Under the pieces are notes generated by a model. It made no database searches. It worked only from the letters and a program-made list of their open reading frames with translations, and had not been told where the DNA came from. The position numbers and the translations under genes are program-made. This document shows, piece after piece, positions 42,641 to 51,140 of a stretch of 64,000 nt of DNA. This DNA is from DASSUW01 sp963803335 (lineage in GTDB: Bacteria > Actinomycetota > Thermoleophilia > Solirubrobacterales > Solirubrobacteraceae): the NCBI GenBank assembly GCA_963803335.1, contig CAWDME010000009.1, positions 186,001 to 250,000 on the forward strand, written 5' to 3'. Numbering within the stretch: the first letter of the stretch is position 1; every line of letters begins with the position of its first letter.

Positions 42641-43216
42641 TTACCTCTGCGCCGCGATCACCGCGAGGTCGCCGGACGCCCAGACCACCCGGGCGCCGAA
42701 GCCGGCGTCGGCGAGCCAGGAGAGCTGCTCGTCGGCGCGGGACGGAAGGTCGTAGCCGGGGCTCAAAGGCGTCGTCGCGTCGGCAGGATCGTCGGGGACG
42801 ACGACGTCGCCGATGACGAAGCGGCCGCCGGGGGCGAGCCCGGCGGCGACGCGGCGGAAGAGGTCGGCCTTGCCGGGGCCGTCGAGGTGGTGGATCGCAA
42901 GCACGGAGAACACAAGGTCGAACCGCCCGTCCGGGAGCGGGTCCTCGAGCCTCGACACGCGCAGGTCGGCTTCCGGGAGGCGCTCGCGGGCGACCTGCAG
43001 CATGTCGGCGCTCTCGTCGATGCCTGTGAGGGCGGCGCCCGGGTGGCGGGGGAGCACGCGCAGCGCGGTCTCCCCCGTGCCGGTGCCGAGCTCGAGCGCC
43101 CGCGACGCGCCCGACCCCGTAGCCGCGGCCGCCGCGTCCTGCAGCCGGTAGTAGTCCGGCAGCTCGGACTCCATCAGCGCGATGTACTCGTCGGGGTGGA
43201 AGTGGAACTGGCCCAC
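42641..43216 (-). CDS. class I SAM-dependent methyltransferase
   Basis: A 191-residue protein with a GTG start two bases after the aroA stop. The SAM motif ALELGTGTGETALRVL (about 40-55) and IDESADMLQVARERL, then FDLVFSVLAIHHLDG, mark the Methyltransf_25 type. It is not part of the chorismate pathway; its presence between aroA and cmk looks like a later insertion. The substrate is unknown. The N-terminus FHFHPDEYIALMESELPDYY is typical of small-molecule methylases. Confidence 0.85.
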   Translation of the reverse strand: MGQFHFHPDEYIALMESELPDYYRLQDAAAAATGSGASRALELGTGTGETALRVLPRHPGAALTGIDESADMLQVARERLPEADLRVSRLEDPLPDGRFDLVFSVLAIHHLDGPGKADLFRRVAAGLAPGGRFVIGDVVVPDDPADATTPLSPGYDLPSRADEQLSWLADAGFGARVVWASGDLAVIAAQR

Positions 43217-43218
43217 GG

Positions 43219-44514
43219 TCAGCCCCGCAGCGCCGCGATGTCGGCCTCGAAGCCCGGATAGGAGACCGCCGCGGCGTCCATGCCCACGACCTTGACGCCG
43301 TCGCGCGAGGCAAGCCCGGCCACCGCGCCGAGCATCGCCATCCGGTGATCGCCGCGCGCGTCGAGGATCCCGCCGCGCAGCCCGCCGGTGCCCTCGACGG
43401 CGAACCCGTCCTCGGTCGCCTCGATCGTCGCCCCAAGCCCGCGCAGCCCGTCGACGACGGCGGCGATCCGGTCGGTCTCCTTCAGGCGCAGCTCACCGGC
43501 GCCGCGGACGACCGTCGACCCCTCGGCGAAGCAGCCGAGGAGCGCCACGAGCGGCAGCTCGTCGATGGCGAGCGGCACCTCCTCCGGCTCGACGACCGTG
43601 CCCACCAGCGGCCCGTGGGCGATGTCGAGCTCGGTCACCGGCTCGGAAGCCACGATCCCCTCCGGCCGCTCCTCGAGCGGGCCGACGACGACGCCGCCCA
43701 TCCGCTGGAGGATCCGGAAGAAGCCCGTGCGCGTCCAGTTCGCGGCCATGCCCTCGAGCACGATCCGCGAGCCCGGCACGAGCACCGCCGCCGTGGCCGG
43801 GAAGGCGGCCGACGACGGGTCGCCGGGCACGTGCAGCGCCCCGAGCTCGAGCTCGTCCTGCGCCGCCACGGTGATGCGCGCGCCGTCGCGGGCCACGCGC
43901 ACGCCGGCGGCCGCGAGCATCCGCTCGGTGTGATCGCGGCTCGGAACCGGCTCGACCACCGTCGTCGGGCCGGAAGCCAGCAGCCCGGCGAGCAGCACGC
44001 ACGACTTCACCTGCGCCGACGCCACCGGCAGCTCGTACTCGATCCCGTGCAGCGGGCTTCCGGCGATCGTGAACGGCGGGAAGCGCCCGTCGGTGGCCTC
44101 GATGCGCGCGCCCATCTGCCCCAGCGGCGTCGCCACGCGGTCCACCGGCCGGCGGCGGATCGAGGCGTCGCCGTCGAGCGTCCACATCCCGCCCTCCTGC
44201 CCGGCCAGCCACCCCGGCAGCAGGCGCATCAGTGTCCCGGCGTTGCCGACGTCGATCGACCCCGTCACCGGCGCCGCGGCGCGCAGGCCGACGCCGCGGA
44301 CGATCAGCGACGAACCACGGTCCTCGACCAGCGCGCCGAGCGATTGCACGGCCGCCAGAGTCGAGTTGGTGTCCGCCGCGTCGAGGTAGCCGGTGACCTC
44401 GACGGGCTCGTCGGTCATCGCCGCGAACAGCGCCGCGCGGTGCGAGAGCGACTTGTCGGACGGGACCGCCATCGCGCCGCGCAGCGGCCCGTCGGGTGCG
44501 AAGCGGACGTTCAC
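43219..44514 (-). CDS. aroA: 3-phosphoshikimate 1-carboxyvinyltransferase (EPSP synthase)
   Basis: About 431 residues, GTG start overlapping the tyrA stop (GTGA). The phosphate-binding PSDKSLSHRAALFAAM is near residue 18, DVGNAGTLMRLLPG near 90, and RLKETDRIAA near 345. The enzyme joins shikimate-3-phosphate and PEP. This is the third gene of aroF-tyrA-aroA, so the leader-peptide attenuator upstream of aroF should also control it. A much longer upstream frame is antisense/shadow and is not used. Confidence 0.95.
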   Translation of the reverse strand: MNVRFAPDGPLRGAMAVPSDKSLSHRAALFAAMTDEPVEVTGYLDAADTNSTLAAVQSLGALVEDRGSSLIVRGVGLRAAAPVTGSIDVGNAGTLMRLLPGWLAGQEGGMWTLDGDASIRRRPVDRVATPLGQMGARIEATDGRFPPFTIAGSPLHGIEYELPVASAQVKSCVLLAGLLASGPTTVVEPVPSRDHTERMLAAAGVRVARDGARITVAAQDELELGALHVPGDPSSAAFPATAAVLVPGSRIVLEGMAANWTRTGFFRILQRMGGVVVGPLEERPEGIVASEPVTELDIAHGPLVGTVVEPEEVPLAIDELPLVALLGCFAEGSTVVRGAGELRLKETDRIAAVVDGLRGLGATIEATEDGFAVEGTGGLRGGILDARGDHRMAMLGAVAGLASRDGVKVVGMDAAAVSYPGFEADIAALRG

Positions 44515-45575
44515 GGCCGCGCCACCGTCAGCCCGAGGCTCTCGACCAGCCCCTGCGCCTGCACCGCGTCGCGCTCGCCGGCGATCCACAGCGCGATCGT
44601 GCCGCGCGAGTGGTCGGGAGCCGGGTACAGCGCCATGTCGAGGATGTTGACGCCCGCGCGGCCGAGCGCGAGCGCTACCTCGGCGACCACGCCCGGACGG
44701 TTCGGCACCGCCACGCGCAGCTCGTGGACCTCGCCGCCCGCGAGGTCGGCCTCGAGCAGCCGGCGGCGCTCCTCGCGCGCGCCGTCGTTCCACGCGGCGA
44801 CGGCCGAAGCGTCGCGGGTCTCGAGCGCCGCGCGCACCTGCCCCAGCCGGTCCATCGTGTCGTCGATCGCGGCGACCAGCGCGTCGGCGTTGGCGAGGTA
44901 GATGTCGCGCCAGATCGCGGTGTTGGCGCCGGCTACGCGCGTGGCGTCGCGGAACGACGGGCCGGTCGCCGGCAGCCGCTCGCCCTCCTCGGACAGCAGC
45001 CGGGCGGCACGCGCGACGAGCACGTTGGCGAGCACGTGCGGCAGGTGCGAGACGGTCGCCAGCAGCGCGTCGTGCGTATCCGCGTCGAGCGCCGACGGCC
45101 GCGCGCCGAGGTCCACCAGCAGGCGATGGAGGCGCTCGTAGAGGATCCCGCCCGTCCGCGCCGTCGGCGTCAGGTACCAGGTGGCCCCGTCGAAGAGGTC
45201 GGCGCGCGCGTGCTCCACGCCCGCGGTCTCGGCGCCGGCGAGCGGGTGCCCGCCCACGAACCGCGGGTCGTCGACCGCGGCCACGACCGACCGCTTGGTC
45301 GAGCCGACGTCGGTGACCACGCAGTCCTCGCCCGCGGCCGCCAGCGCCGCGCGCACCACCTCGGGGAGCGCGCCCACCGGCACGGCGACGAACACGACGT
45401 CGGCGCCCGCGACCGCCACCTCGACGGATTCGCAGACCGTGCTGATCGCGCCGCGCTCGAGCGCGCGGGCACCCTCGGCGGGGTCGAAGCCGCGCACCTC
45501 AGCGTCGAGCCGCGCGCGGGCGGCGAGGCCGATCGAGCCGCCGATCAGGCCCACGCCGACCACGGCGACGACCAT
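44511..45575 (-). CDS. tyrA: prephenate dehydrogenase with C-terminal ACT domain
   Basis: About 354 residues, ATG overlapping the aroF stop (ATGA). The NAD(P) site GVGLIGGSIGLA (residues 7-18), the central HPLAGAETAGVEHA and LLATVSHLPHVLAN motifs, and a helical domain are followed by an ACT domain (about 285-350, LRVAVPNRPGVVAEVALAL) that likely binds tyrosine. It converts prephenate to 4-hydroxyphenylpyruvate for tyrosine synthesis. It is the middle gene of aroF-tyrA-aroA. Confidence 0.94.
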   Translation of the reverse strand: MVVAVVGVGLIGGSIGLAARARLDAEVRGFDPAEGARALERGAISTVCESVEVAVAGADVVFVAVPVGALPEVVRAALAAAGEDCVVTDVGSTKRSVVAAVDDPRFVGGHPLAGAETAGVEHARADLFDGATWYLTPTARTGGILYERLHRLLVDLGARPSALDADTHDALLATVSHLPHVLANVLVARAARLLSEEGERLPATGPSFRDATRVAGANTAIWRDIYLANADALVAAIDDTMDRLGQVRAALETRDASAVAAWNDGAREERRRLLEADLAGGEVHELRVAVPNRPGVVAEVALALGRAGVNILDMALYPAPDHSRGTIALWIAGERDAVQAQGLVESLGLTVARP

Positions 45576-46603
45576 CAGACGACGTGCGAGAACACTTTGC
45601 CGGCGACCGCCGCCGCGCGCTCGACCTGCTCGGCGTACTCGGCGAAGCGATCGGCGTACAGCTGCTGCGGGCCGTCGCAGATCGCCTCCTCCGGATGCGG
45701 GTGCACCTCGACGATGATCCCGTCGGCGCCCGCGGCGGCGGCCGCCAGAGACAGCGGCCCGACGAGCGCGCGGCGGCCCGCGGCGTGGCTGGGGTCGACG
45801 ATCACGGGCAGGTGCGTGAGCTCCTTGAGCACCGGCACCGCCGTGATGTCGAGCGTGAAGCGGTACGCGGTCTCGAACGTGCGGATCCCGCGCTCGCACA
45901 GGATCACGTTGGGGTTGCCCTCCTTGAGCACGTACTCGGCTGCCATCAGCAGCTCCTCGAGCGTCGATGACAGCCCGCGCTTGATCAGCACCGGCTTGCC
46001 CGTGCGGCCGATCTCCGACAGCAGCGAGTAGTTCTGCATGTTGCGGGCGCCGATCTGGATCACGTCGGCGACCTCGACGACGGCCTCGATGTCGCGCGCG
46101 TCCATCAGCTCGGTGACGATCGGCAGGCCCGTCTCGGCCTTGGCCTCGGCGAGCAGCCGCAGGCCCTCCTGCCCGAGGCCCTGGAAGGCGTACGGGGACG
46201 TGCGCGGCTTGTAGGCGCCGCCGCGAAGCAGCGAGGCGCCGCCGGCGGCCACGGCGCGGGCGGTCGTGAGGGTCTGGTCGCGCGACTCGACGGTGCACGG
46301 CCCGGCGATGAGCGAGAAGTGCTCACCGCCGATCTTTCGTCCTTCGACGTCGATGACTGTCGGTTGCCCGGCTCGTACCTGCTGCGAGGCGAGCTTGTAG
46401 GGCTTGAGGATCGGGACCACCTGGGCGACGCCGGGTGCACCTTCGAGCCCGAGCCGGGCCACGTGCTCGCGGTCGCCGATCGCGCCGATCACGGTGACTT
46501 CCTCGCCGCGCGAGGGATGAGCGCGGGCGCCGACGGACTCGATCCGGCGGATGACGGACTCGATCTCCGCCTCGGTCGCACCTGCCTTCATCACGATCAT
46601 CAT
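45575..46603 (-). CDS. aroF: DAHP synthase, type I-beta with N-terminal ferredoxin-like domain
   Basis: A 342-residue enzyme. Residues 1-70 form a ferredoxin-like regulatory domain (MKAGATEAEIESVI), as in Thermotoga DAHP synthase where it binds tyrosine. The barrel carries AGPCTVES, GGAYKPRTSPYAFQGLG, LIKRGLSSTLEELLMAAEY and VDPSHAAGRR. It condenses PEP and erythrose-4-phosphate, the first step of aromatic synthesis. A ribosome site GGAG lies nine bases upstream. The 5' region encodes a leader peptide rich in Phe, Tyr and Trp, so expression is probably under attenuation in addition to feedback inhibition. Confidence 0.95.
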   Translation of the reverse strand: MMIVMKAGATEAEIESVIRRIESVGARAHPSRGEEVTVIGAIGDREHVARLGLEGAPGVAQVVPILKPYKLASQQVRAGQPTVIDVEGRKIGGEHFSLIAGPCTVESRDQTLTTARAVAAGGASLLRGGAYKPRTSPYAFQGLGQEGLRLLAEAKAETGLPIVTELMDARDIEAVVEVADVIQIGARNMQNYSLLSEIGRTGKPVLIKRGLSSTLEELLMAAEYVLKEGNPNVILCERGIRTFETAYRFTLDITAVPVLKELTHLPVIVDPSHAAGRRALVGPLSLAAAAAGADGIIVEVHPHPEEAICDGPQQLYADRFAEYAEQVERAAAVAGKVFSHVV

Positions 46604-46652
46604 CTGCTGCTTCTCCTAAGTCGCTGGGAACTCTACGTACAACCGCTGAGAC

Positions 46653-46710
46653 GGCGCTCGGCCCGGAGGCCCCTTTGCGGTGGCGGTGCGCAGAGCACCA
46701 GCCGAGCGCC
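46653..46710 (-). promoter_or_regulatory. attenuator stem region of the aroF operon
   Basis: In the message, GGCGCTCGGC (46710-46701, beginning with the G of the leader stop) is complementary over 10 bases to GCCGAGCGCC (46662-46653). A small hairpin (46699-46685, GGTGC/GCACC) lies inside. A third hairpin (46671-46660, GGCC-TCCG-GGCC) overlaps the second arm, so it cannot form together with the large stem. A ribosome at the leader stop would cover arm one. There is no U-run, so the downstream outcome (termination or ribosome-site occlusion) is not settled. Confidence 0.6.
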
Positions 46711-46802
46711 TAGCTAAATCGCCAGGTGCCGTAGGAGAAGTAGGCGTAGCCGAAGCTCTGCGGAGCCGTGTGAAGCGTCAGGTGTGCAGAGCGATCGGTC
46801 AT
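46710..46802 (-). CDS. aromatic-amino-acid leader peptide for the aroF-tyrA-aroA operon
   Basis: A 30-codon reading frame starting ATG ACC GAT CGC and ending TAG. Its last half reads SFGYAYFSYGTWRFS, with three Phe, three Tyr and one Trp in 14 residues, far above chance. It stands 106 bases ahead of the aroF start on the same strand, and its stop overlaps the first arm of a hairpin that can pair with a segment nearer aroF. That is the layout of Phe/Tyr/Trp-type transcriptional attenuators. A clear ribosome site is missing; with the probable promoter just upstream it may be nearly leaderless. It is too short to be found by normal gene callers. Confidence 0.8.
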   Translation of the reverse strand: MTDRSAHLTLHTAPQSFGYAYFSYGTWRFS

Positions 46803-46814
46803 CGCGGTCGGAGA

Positions 46815-46844
46815 GTTGTAGCAGCAACGAAAACAGATTGCGAA
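46815..46844 (-). promoter_or_regulatory. possible promoter for the leader and aroF operon
   Basis: On the minus strand TTCGCA (46844-46839), an 18-base spacer and TACAAC (46820-46815) resemble -35 and -10 elements. Transcription would start about five bases before the leader ATG, so the message would be almost leaderless. The rest of the gap between aroF and the VOC gene (46604-46881) is taken up by the leader and the attenuator. Confidence 0.35.
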
Positions 46845-46881
46845 TGCGGCTTACTCGCACTCGCAAGCTCGCGCGAGCGCC

Positions 46882-47250
46882 TTAGTTACGGAACGGGTCG
46901 TACGTGCCGAACGACCACCGGTTGCCCTCCGGGTCGGCCGCGCTGAACTCGCGCGAGCCGTAGTCGGTGTCCTGCAGCTCGCGAGTGATCTCAGCACCGG
47001 CGGCCTTCGCGCGGTCGTGGAGGGCGTCGGGGTCCTCGACGATCACGTAGGCCGAGCTGCGCGAGGTGTCGAACTGCGCGTCGCCCCGGCCGGTGCTGCC
47101 GAGCATGACCATGCCGCGCCCATAGGTGAGCTCGGCGTGGTGGACGACGTCCCCGTTGCCGTAGACGGCCTTGCGCTCGAAGCCGAAGGCGCGCTCGAGG
47201 AAGTCGATGGCAGCGGGGGCGTCCCTGTAGCGAAGCGTGGGGATGATCAT
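46882..47250 (-). CDS. VOC-family (glyoxalase/bleomycin-resistance fold) protein
   Basis: About 122 residues, starting MIIPTLRYRDA; a GTG nine bases earlier is an alternative. The paired beta-alpha-beta-beta-beta modules end in YGSREFSAADPEGNRWSFG, the metal-site signature of small VOC proteins. The His in HHAELTYG and the Glu in the last module could be ligands. Substrate unknown. It heads on to the aroF leader on the same strand; the promoter of the leader probably lies in between, so it is likely a separate unit. Confidence 0.85.
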   Translation of the reverse strand: MIIPTLRYRDAPAAIDFLERAFGFERKAVYGNGDVVHHAELTYGRGMVMLGSTGRGDAQFDTSRSSAYVIVEDPDALHDRAKAAGAEITRELQDTDYGSREFSAADPEGNRWSFGTYDPFRN

Positions 47251-47346
47251 GCGGCCCACGGTAGGCGGCGCACGCGCGAGCGTCTTGGACAGATGTGATC
47301 ACGCTGGAATCACGGTGCTCACACGGTCGCCGCGGACACTCGCCGC

Positions 47347-48528
47347 ATGACCGCGCTCCGCATCCGTGACGTCCGTCTGATCGTCGCCGCCGTCGGCGTC
47401 TCCGCGTTCGGCGACATGCTCTTCTGGCTCCCGCTCGCGCTGCACCTGCAGCGGGTGACCGGCTCGCCGGTCGCCGTGTCGGCGATGTTCCTGGCGCTGT
47501 TCGGCCCGGTCGTGCTGCTCGGCGGCGTCGCCGGGCGGCTCGCCGACCGGTTCGAGAACTCGCGCCTGGTGCTCGTCGTCTCGGCGGCCCAGGCGCTCGC
47601 CGTCGGCACGATGGCGCTGCTCACCGGCTCGCTGGTGGCGATCCTCGCGCTGACGGCCCTGGTGGGCGCCGGCGCGGCGCTCGTGCAGCCGGCCGAGTTC
47701 GCGCTCGTGCCGGTCGCCGCCGGCGAAGGCCGGCTCAGCGAGGTAAACGGGCTGGTGGAGAGCGTCCGCTACGCGGGTATGACGCTCGGGCCGCTGGCCG
47801 GCGGAGCGCTCGCCGGCCACGTCGCGCTTGCGCTGGCACTCGACGCCGCGTCGTTCGCAGTGGTCGCCCTCGCCGCGGCGCTGCTGCACGCGCGCCGCCG
47901 GCCCGAGCGCAAGGCCGGGGACAGCGGCCGCGCTCGGGAGGGCTTCGCCGTGCTCGCCGGCGACCCGGTGCTGCGGGTCACGCTCGCCACGGCGGTGGCC
48001 GCGCTGCTGTTCTTCTCGATGTCGATCACCGCCGAGGTGTTCTACGTCAAGGACGTGCTCGGAGCGAGCGACGCCGCGTTCGGCGTGCTCGGCACCTGCT
48101 GGTTCGGCGGGATGGTGTTCGGCGCGGTCGCCTTCGCCCGCCGCATCCCGACCGGGGCGCTCGCCGTCGCCGCGCTCGTGACCGTCGCCGTCCAGGGCGC
48201 CGGGATCGCCGGCGCCGCCGCCGGCGGGCTGCTGTCGGTCGCGTTCGCAGGCTTCACGCTCGGCGGAGTCGCCCACGGCGTCAAGAACGTCGTGATGCGC
48301 ACGCTGATCCACGAGCGCGTCCCGGAGCACCTGCGCGGCCGCGCCTTCGCGCTCTACAACGCGGCGCGCAACGGCGCCGAGCTGGGAGCACTGGCGCTCG
48401 CCGGCGTCTTCGTCGGCGTCATCGGCAGCCAGGCCGCGCTGCTGCTCTCGGGCGCGATCCCGCTGGCCATCGGACTTGCCGCACTGGTGTTCATCGCAAC
48501 CCCCACGAGGAGGACCGCACATGCCTGA
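47347..48528 (+). CDS. major facilitator superfamily transporter
   Basis: A 393-residue protein with twelve likely helices and the MFS loop GGVAGRLADRFENSRLVLV between helices 2 and 3. It is of the MFS_3/enterobactin-exporter type, as the AEFALVPVAAGEGRL segment after helix 4 suggests. The substrate is unknown. Its stop overlaps the cupin gene start by 8 bp, and the ACT gene follows, so the three form a plus-strand accessory operon within otherwise minus-strand aromatic genes. Confidence 0.87.
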   Translation: MTALRIRDVRLIVAAVGVSAFGDMLFWLPLALHLQRVTGSPVAVSAMFLALFGPVVLLGGVAGRLADRFENSRLVLVVSAAQALAVGTMALLTGSLVAILALTALVGAGAALVQPAEFALVPVAAGEGRLSEVNGLVESVRYAGMTLGPLAGGALAGHVALALALDAASFAVVALAAALLHARRRPERKAGDSGRAREGFAVLAGDPVLRVTLATAVAALLFFSMSITAEVFYVKDVLGASDAAFGVLGTCWFGGMVFGAVAFARRIPTGALAVAALVTVAVQGAGIAGAAAGGLLSVAFAGFTLGGVAHGVKNVVMRTLIHERVPEHLRGRAFALYNAARNGAELGALALAGVFVGVIGSQAALLLSGAIPLAIGLAALVFIATPTRRTAHA

Positions 48529-48898
48529 GACCACCCAGCTCGAGATCGCCGGCCGCACGATCGACGACCTGCCGCAGATCTGGGACGGCTTCGCCAAGCT
48601 CGTCCGTGCCGGGCTCGACATCACGGCGTTCGGCGTCCAGATCATGGACTTGCCGCCCGACTACACGACCGCGTCGCACGACGAGGCCGAGACCGGCCAG
48701 CAGGAGCTGTACGTCGCGCTGCGCGGCGCCGGCGCCGTGGTGGCCGGTGACGAGCGCCTGCCGCTCGACCCCGAGCACCTCGTGCGCGTGAACGCCGGCG
48801 TCGAGCGCGCGTTGACCAGCGGACCGGAGGGCATGCGCGTGCTGTGCGTCGGCGGCGTTCCGGGCGCTCCGTATGTGGCGCCGGAGTGGACGGTCTGA
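48521..48898 (+). CDS. cupin-fold protein
   Basis: About 125 residues; the ATG is preceded by GAGGAGG. The beta-rich sequence with the segment TGQQELYVALRGAGAVVAGDERLPLDPEHLVRV is the double-stranded beta-helix pattern of single cupins. The usual His ligands in motif 1 are mostly replaced (SHDEAETGQQE), so metal binding is uncertain. Coupling to the MFS gene by overlap suggests a linked role, possibly binding the exported compound. Confidence 0.75.
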   Translation: MPETTQLEIAGRTIDDLPQIWDGFAKLVRAGLDITAFGVQIMDLPPDYTTASHDEAETGQQELYVALRGAGAVVAGDERLPLDPEHLVRVNAGVERALTSGPEGMRVLCVGGVPGAPYVAPEWTV

Positions 48899-48913
48899 CA
48901 CGATGATCCCGCT

Positions 48914-49300
48914 GTGGCCGTCGACTTCACGGTCATCCTCGACGACCGGCCCGGCGAGCTTGCCCGGCTTGGTCAGGTGTTGGGCGATGCCAGCGTGAAC
49001 ATCGGCGGCCTCGCGGCCTTCACGGGCGAGGGCCGGGGCGTCATCCACGTGCTCGTCGCCGACGACGCGGTGACCCGCGCGACCGCCGCGCTGAAGGCGG
49101 CGCACATGGGCGTCGCCGACGAGCGCGAGGTGCTCGTCGTCGACGCCGAGGACCGTCCCGGCACGCTCGGCGAGCTGACCCGTCAGCTCGCCGAGGCCAA
49201 CGTCAACATCGACCTCGCCTACACAACGTTCGGCGGCGGCGTGAAGATCGTCATCGCCACCGAGGACCTCGAGAGCGCCCGCGCGGCGATCGACGGTTAG
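48914..49300 (+). CDS. tandem ACT-domain protein
   Basis: A 128-residue protein with a GTG start 15 bp after the cupin stop. Two ACT repeats (about 3-65, FTVILDDRPGELARLGQVL; and 72-128, VLVVDAEDRPGTLGELTRQL) share the ligand-loop pattern DRPGxL. Stand-alone double ACT proteins bind amino acids and may regulate enzymes; sitting beside aromatic genes it could sense an aromatic amino acid, which is inference. The last 4 bp overlap the convergent AraC gene. Confidence 0.87.
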   Translation: MAVDFTVILDDRPGELARLGQVLGDASVNIGGLAAFTGEGRGVIHVLVADDAVTRATAALKAAHMGVADEREVLVVDAEDRPGTLGELTRQLAEANVNIDLAYTTFGGGVKIVIATEDLESARAAIDG

Positions 49301-50049
49301 GCCGCGAGGTACTCCGTCGGCGTCGTGCCGGCGAAGGCGCGGAAGTCGCGGTTGAAGTGCGCCTGGTCGTAGTAGCCGGCGTCGAGCGCGAGGTCGGCGA
49401 GCTCGTCGCCCGCGCGCAGGCGTGCGGCGGCACGCTCGAAGCGGAGCAGCCGCGCGAGCGCCTTCGGCGGCATGCCGAGCTCCTCACGGAAGCGCACGGC
49501 GAGGTGGCGGCGGCTCCAGCCGAGCTCGGCGGCGAGCTCCCCAATGGGCGCCGCGCCGTCGCTCTCCAGCAGCCGCTCCCACGCCCACTCGAGCTCGGAT
49601 GCCACGGGTGGCGCCGCCAGCACGCGCTCGGCGATCGCGCGCTCGAACAGGTCGATGCGGGTCGCCCAGTCGGGCGCCTCGGCCAGCCGCTCGGCGAGCT
49701 CGCCGGCGGCGGGTCCGATCAGGTCCTCGAGCTCGACGGTCTGGCCGGTGATCTCGCTCATCGGCATGCCGAAGAAGCGCCGCGCGCCGAGCGGCGTCAT
49801 GTAGCTCTGGATCCCGTAGCCGAGGCCGTCGTGCTCGGTCAGCGCCGGCCCGTCGTACAGACCGGCGGCGAACGAGGTGAACGTGCGGCCGTCGACATCC
49901 ATCCGCGGGCCGAACGACACGACGAGGACGACGCGGCCGCCCGGCAGCTCGCTGCGGCGCAGCGGTGCGTCGGTGCGCTCGTGCCAGCCGGTCAGCGTGC
50001 GGATGTCGCGGCGCAGGGCGGGATGCGGTGGACGCCCGGCGACCGGCAT
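49297..50049 (-). CDS. AraC-family transcriptional regulator
   Basis: A 250-residue regulator. The first 145 residues are an effector/cupin-like domain (GGRVVLVVSFGPRMDVDG). The C-terminal 100 residues carry two helix-turn-helix motifs, with GELAAELGWSRRHLAVRFREE near 175-195 and LADLALDAGYYDQAHFNRDFR near 215-235, the AraC signature. Its gene starts 1 bp after the hisC stop and runs into the convergent ACT gene. It may control the adjacent MFS-cupin-ACT operon; this is inferred from position. Confidence 0.9.
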   Translation of the reverse strand: MPVAGRPPHPALRRDIRTLTGWHERTDAPLRRSELPGGRVVLVVSFGPRMDVDGRTFTSFAAGLYDGPALTEHDGLGYGIQSYMTPLGARRFFGMPMSEITGQTVELEDLIGPAAGELAERLAEAPDWATRIDLFERAIAERVLAAPPVASELEWAWERLLESDGAAPIGELAAELGWSRRHLAVRFREELGMPPKALARLLRFERAAARLRAGDELADLALDAGYYDQAHFNRDFRAFAGTTPTEYLAA

Positions 50050-50050
50050 G

Positions 50051-51130
50051 TCACAGGAGCGCGCGCAGCGCCTCGATGAAGCGCTCGTTCTCGGCCTGCG
50101 TGCCGACGGTCACGCGCAGCGCGCCTTCGCGCCCGAGCGCGCCGCCGGCGCGCACGAGCACGCCGCGCTCAGCGAGCCCGCGCACGATCTCCGGCTCCTC
50201 GCGCCCCTCTCCGAGGTCGAACCAGACGAAGTTGGCCTGCGAGTCGGCCGGCTCGATCCCCAGCTCCCGCAGCCCTTCCTCGAGCCCGACCCGCTCGGCT
50301 AGGTTGCGCTCGACGCGGCGCGTCACCTCGTCCTGGTGGTTGAGCGCCTCCAGCGCGGCGGCCTGGGCGGCGGCGTTGCAGAAGAACGGCTGGCGCACCT
50401 GGTCGACCGCCGTGCGGAACTCCTCCGACCCGGCCAGCCCGTAGCCGACGCGCAGCCCGCACAGCCCGTAGATCTTCGAGAACGTCCGGAGGATCACGAG
50501 GTTCGGGTGCTTGTCGAGCAGGTCGACCGAGTCCGCCGGGTCCTGCAGCACGCTGAACTCGACGTAGGCCTCGTCGAGGATCACGCACACGTGGCGCGGC
50601 ACGTCCGCGACGAACGCGGCGATCTCGTCGAGCGGCAGCGCGGTCGAGGTCGGGTTGTTCGGGTTGCAGACGATCACGAGGCGGGTGGCGACGTTGATCT
50701 CGCGCCGCATCGCCTCGAGGTCGTGACGGTGCTCGGCGTCGACCGGGACCTCGATCGCGCGCGCGCCCGAGGCGGCGGCCAGGTGCGGATAGACCGAGAA
50801 CGACGGCCATGCGTAGACGAGCTCGGCGCCGGGCTCGAGCAGCGCCTCGCCGGCGGCCAGCAGCACGTCGCACGAGCCGTTGCCGATCGCGATCCGCGTG
50901 GCCGGCACGTCGTGGCGGGCGGCGAGCTTGCGGCGCAGGGCGGCGTTCGAGGGGTCCGGGTAGCGGTTCAGCCCGCCGAGGACCTTGGCGACCGCCTCCT
51001 GCACCGCCGGGACCGGCGGGTAGGGCGACTCGTTGGAGGCCAGCATCGCGACCGGGCCCTCCAGCGCGTAGGCGTCGGCGGCCGGGTAGACCGGGATGCG
51101 CCGGACCTTGCTGGCGAACTCGAGCGCCAT
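50051..51130 (-). CDS. hisC: histidinol-phosphate / aromatic aminotransferase
   Basis: A 359-residue fold-type I PLP enzyme. The family motif LASNESPYPPVPAVQEAV is near residue 30, the Asn and Asp of the PLP pocket are in VIVCNPNNPTSTALP and DEAYVEF, and the PLP lysine is in RTFSKIYGLCGLRVGY. HisC-like enzymes outside his operons often transaminate aromatic keto acids. Its place with aroH and near aroF-tyrA makes a role in Phe/Tyr synthesis likely; histidine synthesis cannot be excluded. Confidence 0.9.
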   Translation of the reverse strand: MALEFASKVRRIPVYPAADAYALEGPVAMLASNESPYPPVPAVQEAVAKVLGGLNRYPDPSNAALRRKLAARHDVPATRIAIGNGSCDVLLAAGEALLEPGAELVYAWPSFSVYPHLAAASGARAIEVPVDAEHRHDLEAMRREINVATRLVIVCNPNNPTSTALPLDEIAAFVADVPRHVCVILDEAYVEFSVLQDPADSVDLLDKHPNLVILRTFSKIYGLCGLRVGYGLAGSEEFRTAVDQVRQPFFCNAAAQAAALEALNHQDEVTRRVERNLAERVGLEEGLRELGIEPADSQANFVWFDLGEGREEPEIVRGLAERGVLVRAGGALGREGALRVTVGTQAENERFIEALRALL

Positions 51131-51140
51131 GGGTCGCAGT

